This document shows, one piece after another, positions 60,695 to 64,000 of a stretch of DNA of 64,000 nucleotides. The position numbers and the translations under genes were made by a program. The notes beneath the pieces are model-generated. The model saw nothing but the letters and a program-made list of their open reading frames with translations. It was not told where the DNA came from and did no database searches. This stretch comes from Clostridia bacterium (GTDB lineage: Bacteria; Bacillota; Clostridia; Oscillospirales; CAG-272). Location of the stretch: the NCBI GenBank assembly GCA_017443595.1, contig JAFSYU010000040.1, forward strand, positions 62,001-126,000. The letters are read 5' to 3'. Numbering within the stretch: position 1 is the first letter of the stretch; every line of letters begins with the position of its first letter.

Positions 60695-61357
60695 ATGATA
60701 AAGCTTTGTGTGTTCGATCTTGACGGTACGCTGCTTGATACGGTGCCGGATCTTACGGCGGCGATGAATTCCGCAATGGACAGAACGGGCCATAACGGGA
60801 TAACGACGGATCAGACGCGGCAGTATATAGGAAACGGCATAAAAATGTACGCGAAGCGCGCCGTGAGCGGCAGTTACGAGACGGATACTCCGGATGATGA
60901 GGCGGATATTGCGGTAAAGTATTTCAAAGAATACTATTCGCAGCATCTTATAGGCGGCACCGCGCCGTATCCGGGTATGAAGGAGCTGCTTTTGCGTCTT
61001 AAAGCGGACGGGATACGCCTTGCCGTGCTGTCAAACAAATACGACGCGGCGGCGAAGCATATAATAGATCACTTTTTCCCCGGAATATTCGACTGTATTT
61101 ACGGCGAATCCGAGATATGCAAAAGAAAACCGGATATTTCCGGCTTTATGCTGATATGTAAAGACACAGACTGCACGCCGGAGGAAGCGGTTATGATAGG
61201 CGACGCGCCGACAGACGTAAACGTTGCAAAAAACGCAGGGGCGACGCCGGTATCGGTCCTTTGGGGTTACAGGAGCAGAGAAGTGCTGACAGAAAACGGT
61301 GCAAAGCTGTTTGCCGAAACCGCAGATGAGATCTATAACATAATAAAGGCGCTTTAA
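60695..61357 (+). CDS. gph: Phosphoglycolate phosphatase-like HAD hydrolase
   Basis: 220 residues from the ATG at 60695 (AAAGG 7 bases upstream). HAD motif I FDLDGTLLDT (nucleophile D9), helical cap with RQYIGNGIKMYAKRAV typical of Gph, motif II LSNK, motif III KRKPD, motif IV MIGDAPTDVNVAKNAG. Gph recycles 2-phosphoglycolate from DNA repair, though many relatives act on other phosphates. No operon partner is obvious upstream. Confidence 0.85.
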   Translation: MIKLCVFDLDGTLLDTVPDLTAAMNSAMDRTGHNGITTDQTRQYIGNGIKMYAKRAVSGSYETDTPDDEADIAVKYFKEYYSQHLIGGTAPYPGMKELLLRLKADGIRLAVLSNKYDAAAKHIIDHFFPGIFDCIYGESEICKRKPDISGFMLICKDTDCTPEEAVMIGDAPTDVNVAKNAGATPVSVLWGYRSREVLTENGAKLFAETADEIYNIIKAL

Positions 61358-61382
61358 AACGGACCGTATCACGACGGACAGA

Positions 61383-61520
61383 TTTATATTAAGAGGATTT
61401 CAGAACTTTGATCACGACGATGTTTTTGAATTTCTGTCACAGCTGAAAGATAATGAATTTGAGAGATATCCGGATATAACGTACGGATTTGGAAGGATAC
61501 GTATATTTACGCGATCGTAA
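61383..61520 (+). pseudogene. Fragment of a GNAT acetyltransferase gene
   Basis: An open stretch of 45 codons ending in TAA at 61518 reads LRGFQNFDHDDVFEFLSQL..NEFERYPDITYGFGRIRIF, which resembles the first 45 residues of RimJ/RimL-like GNAT proteins. No start codon or acetyl-CoA motif remains, so both ends are lost. Other GNAT genes lie within 2 kb. The TAA touches the next gene's start region. Confidence 0.5.
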
Positions 61521-61521
61521 A

Positions 61522-62436
61522 ATGAAAAACAAAAAATTACTCGGGAACATACTGCTTATACTTACCGCGGTGATCTGGGGCACGGCTTTCGTCGCCCAGC
61601 GCGCGGGCATGGATAAAATTGAACCTTTGACGTTCAACGCGTCGAGAATGGCGCTTGGCGCCGTCGCGGTAGGGCTTGTCGCATTTTTAGGATGGATCAA
61701 AGAAAAGCGGACCGGCGCCGGGCGCACGGAAGAAGAACAGAAACAGTATAACAAAAACACGGTCATAGGCGGCGTTTTATGCGGCTGCTGTCTTGCCGGC
61801 GCGAGCATACTGCAGCAGATAGGGCTCGTTTACACGACCGCCGGAAAAGCGGGGTTTATAACGGCGCTTTATATACTGATCGTACCCGTTATAGGTTTTA
61901 TCTTCTTAAAACGGAAAAACACGTGGATCGTGTGGGCCGCTGTGCTTATCGGCTTGGTCGGTATGTTTTTACTGTGTATAAGCGAGGAATTCCGGCTCTC
62001 GAAGGGCGACGCGCTGATCTGCGGCTGCGCTTTCGTTTTCAGCTTCCATATCATCACCTGCGATCATTTCGTCAAAAAAGGCAACCCCGTACGCATGTCA
62101 GCGATCCAGTTTGCGACAGCGACGGTCATTTCCACCGCCGCCGCGTTCATAGCGGAGCAGCCGAGCATGGATAAGATCATATCCGCCGCCGTGCCGATAC
62201 TTTACTGCGGACTTGTTTCCGGCGGCGTTGGATACACGCTTCAGATAGTCGCGCAGAAATTCACCGATCCGACGGTCGCCTCGCTTCTTATGAGTATGGA
62301 GTCGGTTTTTGCCGTGATCGCCGGCGTTCTGCTTCTGCACGAGAGCATGAGCGTAAGAGAAATCATAGGCTGCGTCGTGATGTTCGTCGCTATAATACTC
62401 GTACAGATCCCGCTGCCGAAGAGGAAAAACACATAG
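61522..62436 (+). CDS. EamA/DMT family transporter
   Basis: 304 residues with about ten transmembrane helices in two EamA repeats (LLLILTAVIWGTAFVAQRAGMDKIEPLTFNASRM opens the first; ICGCAFVFSFHIITCDHFV and GVGYTLQIVAQKFTDPTVASLLMSMESVFAVIAGVL are in the second). Family members export amino acids, nucleotides or sugars. The ATG at 61522 lacks a close SD; an in-frame TTG at 61489 lies inside the GNAT fragment. The deletion that created the fragment may have removed the native leader. Confidence 0.88.
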   Translation: MKNKKLLGNILLILTAVIWGTAFVAQRAGMDKIEPLTFNASRMALGAVAVGLVAFLGWIKEKRTGAGRTEEEQKQYNKNTVIGGVLCGCCLAGASILQQIGLVYTTAGKAGFITALYILIVPVIGFIFLKRKNTWIVWAAVLIGLVGMFLLCISEEFRLSKGDALICGCAFVFSFHIITCDHFVKKGNPVRMSAIQFATATVISTAAAFIAEQPSMDKIISAAVPILYCGLVSGGVGYTLQIVAQKFTDPTVASLLMSMESVFAVIAGVLLLHESMSVREIIGCVVMFVAIILVQIPLPKRKNT

Positions 62437-62481
62437 CGGGCGGCGCCTTGACGGTTTGCACGGAAATACAAGAGGTTATAT

Positions 62482-62967
62482 ATGATCGTACAAAAAAGCG
62501 GAAGCAGGGAAATGCTCGGACTGTGGGGATATGAAAGCGCCGAAGAAGCGCCGCCTACGGCAAGATTTTTCTGCCGAAATATAGATTCCGGCAACGCAGT
62601 TTTCCATGCGCTATATGACGGCGGCGCGATCGCGGGCGAGCTGTACGTTTTCCGGAAACTGGATGATACCGATTTTGCGGACGGGAAAACGACCGCTTAT
62701 CTGTGCGCTTTCCGCGTTGAAAAAGAATACCGCGGAAAAGGGTACGGGAGCCTTCTGATGAATACGGCGCTTGCGGAGCTGAAAAAAGAGGGATTTGAAT
62801 ACGCCGCGATAGGCGTCGGGATGACGGAAGAAGCGAACATGAAAATGTATACGCACATGGGTTTCACAACGAAAATAAAGGACTGTTATGCCGACCCCTG
62901 CGCAGTTGACGAAAACATGACGCCGAAGCCTGACGAAGGATTCGTTTTGCTGTCAAAGAGGCTGTGA
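62482..62967 (+). CDS. GNAT family N-acetyltransferase
   Basis: 161 residues. AFRVEKEYRGKGYGSLLMNTALAELKKEG holds the acetyl-CoA loop and helix; AIGVGMTEEANMKMYTHMGFTTKI is the closing strand and helix. Start has AGAGG 7 bases upstream. Substrate unknown. Member of a run DMT-GNAT-GNAT-mnmA. Confidence 0.85.
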   Translation: MIVQKSGSREMLGLWGYESAEEAPPTARFFCRNIDSGNAVFHALYDGGAIAGELYVFRKLDDTDFADGKTTAYLCAFRVEKEYRGKGYGSLLMNTALAELKKEGFEYAAIGVGMTEEANMKMYTHMGFTTKIKDCYADPCAVDENMTPKPDEGFVLLSKRL

Positions 62968-62970
62968 AAA

Positions 62971-63567
62971 ATGGAAAAGTTTTATTTTGAAGTGCCGGGT
63001 ATAAAAAGAAAAGACGCGGCTGTTGCTTACATAAACGAATTTTTTGAATATGATTCGGAAATAAACGGCGTGGGGGGCTTACGCCGATATCTTGACGACT
63101 ACGAGGGCTGGCTGATAAAGCTTGAAGAAGATTACAAAAGGATACCGAACGGGGAAAAAGTACCGGCACGGACGTATTTTCTGATAAGAGAAAACGACGA
63201 TAAGATCGTAGGTATGATAAACGTGCGCCTTGCTTTGAACGAGAAACTGAGCAAATACGGCGGTCATATCGGCTACAGCATAAGACCTACGGAGCGCGGA
63301 AAAGGCTATAACAAGATAAATCTGTATCTTGCGCTCAAAGTCTGCGATAAATACGGCATAGAAAACGTATTTCTTGACGCGGATCTGCACAATCCCGCGT
63401 CGTGGAAGACTATGGAAGCGTTGGGCGGCGTGAGGATAAGAGAGTATTTTGACGATGAATACGCGCACTGCACTGTCGTTGATTACAGTATCAACGTTAA
63501 AAAAGCGCTTGAAGAACATAAAGAATTTGAGCAGATGACGCTCGGTATAAGAGAAGAGGTAAAATGA
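62971..63567 (+). CDS. GNAT family N-acetyltransferase, RimJ/RimL-like
   Basis: 198 residues. HIGYSIRPTERGKGYNKINLYLALKVC carries the acetyl-CoA site and LDADLHNPASWKTMEALGGV the C-terminal conserved motif of the RimL-like subgroup. Starts 3 bases after the previous GNAT and overlaps mnmA by 4 bases, so the three are coupled. The target could be a protein, antibiotic or polyamine. Confidence 0.85.
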   Translation: MEKFYFEVPGIKRKDAAVAYINEFFEYDSEINGVGGLRRYLDDYEGWLIKLEEDYKRIPNGEKVPARTYFLIRENDDKIVGMINVRLALNEKLSKYGGHIGYSIRPTERGKGYNKINLYLALKVCDKYGIENVFLDADLHNPASWKTMEALGGVRIREYFDDEYAHCTVVDYSINVKKALEEHKEFEQMTLGIREEVK

Positions 63568-64000
63568 TGCCCGGGGTAATAGTCGGAATGTCCGGCGGCG
63601 TGGACAGCGCTGTCGCGGCGTATCTTTTAAAGCAGCAGGGATACGACGTTATCGGCGTCACTCTGCGCAGCTGGCAGAGCGAGGACGGGGAAGAGAGCCG
63701 CTGCTGTGAGATAGACGACGCGAGGGAGACCGCGCGCATTTTAGGCATACCGTTTTACGCTTTCAACTGCACGCTTGATTTTGAAAACAAGGTAATAAAG
63801 CCTTTTATAGACGATTATCTGCACGGATTTACGCCCAATCCGTGCGTTATCTGCAACCGGGAAATAAAATGGGAGCGGCTTTTGTATCACGCCGACGTAC
63901 TGCAGGCGGACTTTGTCGCCACGGGACACTACGCGGCTGTCGTCAAGCTTGATAACGGCAGATACACGGTAAAAAAAGCGCTTCACGCCGAAAAAGACCA
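63564..64000 (+). CDS. mnmA: tRNA 2-thiouridylase MnmA, 3'-truncated by window edge
   Basis: Begins with ATGATG overlapping the GNAT stop; GAGAAGAGG is the SD, and either Met may be first. The visible 145 codons show the PP-loop SGGVDS (10-15), the nucleophilic Cys94 in NPCVICNR and ATGHYA, all typical of MnmA, which adds sulfur at position 2 of wobble uridine in tRNA-Lys, -Glu and -Gln using a cysteine desulfurase. The second catalytic Cys lies beyond the window. SRCCEIDDARETARILGIPFY is the usual family stretch. Confidence 0.95.
   Translation, partial: MMPGVIVGMSGGVDSAVAAYLLKQQGYDVIGVTLRSWQSEDGEESRCCEIDDARETARILGIPFYAFNCTLDFENKVIKPFIDDYLHGFTPNPCVICNREIKWERLLYHADVLQADFVATGHYAAVVKLDNGRYTVKKALHAEKD

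Overview
The window looks like a chromosomal segment of an uncultured, spore-forming, anaerobic member of the Clostridia (Bacillota). The main evidence is the spoIIGA-sigE pair, the rimP-nusA-rnpM-ylxQ-infB operon order, a free-standing ParB/Noc beside rplS, a DivIVA-like protein, an oxygen-sensitive glycyl radical enzyme with its activase, cohesin- and dockerin-like surface proteins, and strong SD-led starts. Fifteen putative promoters fit a SigA consensus; in all but one the spacer is 17 bp (16 bp at the first XRE gene). No rRNA, tRNA, CRISPR array, transposase or phage module was seen. Species cannot be read from the sequence.

Layout. 1-3.2 kb: end of an AlgX/DHHW-like protein, the muramidase namZ, a GNAT and a TIM-barrel isomerase. 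3.3-10 kb: two paralogous XRE regulators enclosing an aminotransferase/Lrp/PHP operon and a HAD phosphatase, with modular GC-rich intergenic repeats. 10-15 kb: a DtxR-type regulator, a probable ABC-transporter deletion scar, and a four-gene metal operon (ZIP, ABC ATPase, FtsX permease, HMA protein) with three TTAGC-N4-GCTAA palindromes. 15-20 kb: rplS, parB/noc, and a large membrane protein followed by a degenerate sigma-like protein and a YdcF protein. 20-26 kb: cysE-cysS, surface proteins and small cytoplasmic proteins. 26-31 kb: the nusA-infB operon. 31-41 kb: a secreted dockerin-bearing cysteine-hydrolase-like protein, a candidate structured small RNA, rpmE-hflX-yigZ, a large apiosidase-like surface glycosidase and spoIIGA-sigE. 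41-50 kb: a glycyl radical enzyme operon, a lipid kinase, and metF-metH. 50-60 kb: gltX-SGNH-glnS with a CBM9-like surface protein, then an overlapping pair encoding a cohesin-like and a dockerin-like membrane protein. 60-64 kb: phosphoglycolate phosphatase, a GNAT fragment, an EamA transporter, two GNATs and the start of mnmA.

Themes. Many exported proteins share one design: ectodomain, Thr/Glu-rich stalk, C-terminal hydrophobic helix and a Lys/Arg tail, without an LPXTG motif. Together with the cohesin and dockerin domains this suggests an organised cell surface for binding or degrading glycans. The most interesting non-coding items are the structured RNA at 33184-33334 (own promoter, two long helices, a loop-tail pseudoknot, own terminator), the metal-responsive operator set at 10.5-15 kb, the paired XRE promoters with swapped palindromic cores, and the modular intergenic elements whose hairpin arms change in a compensatory way.
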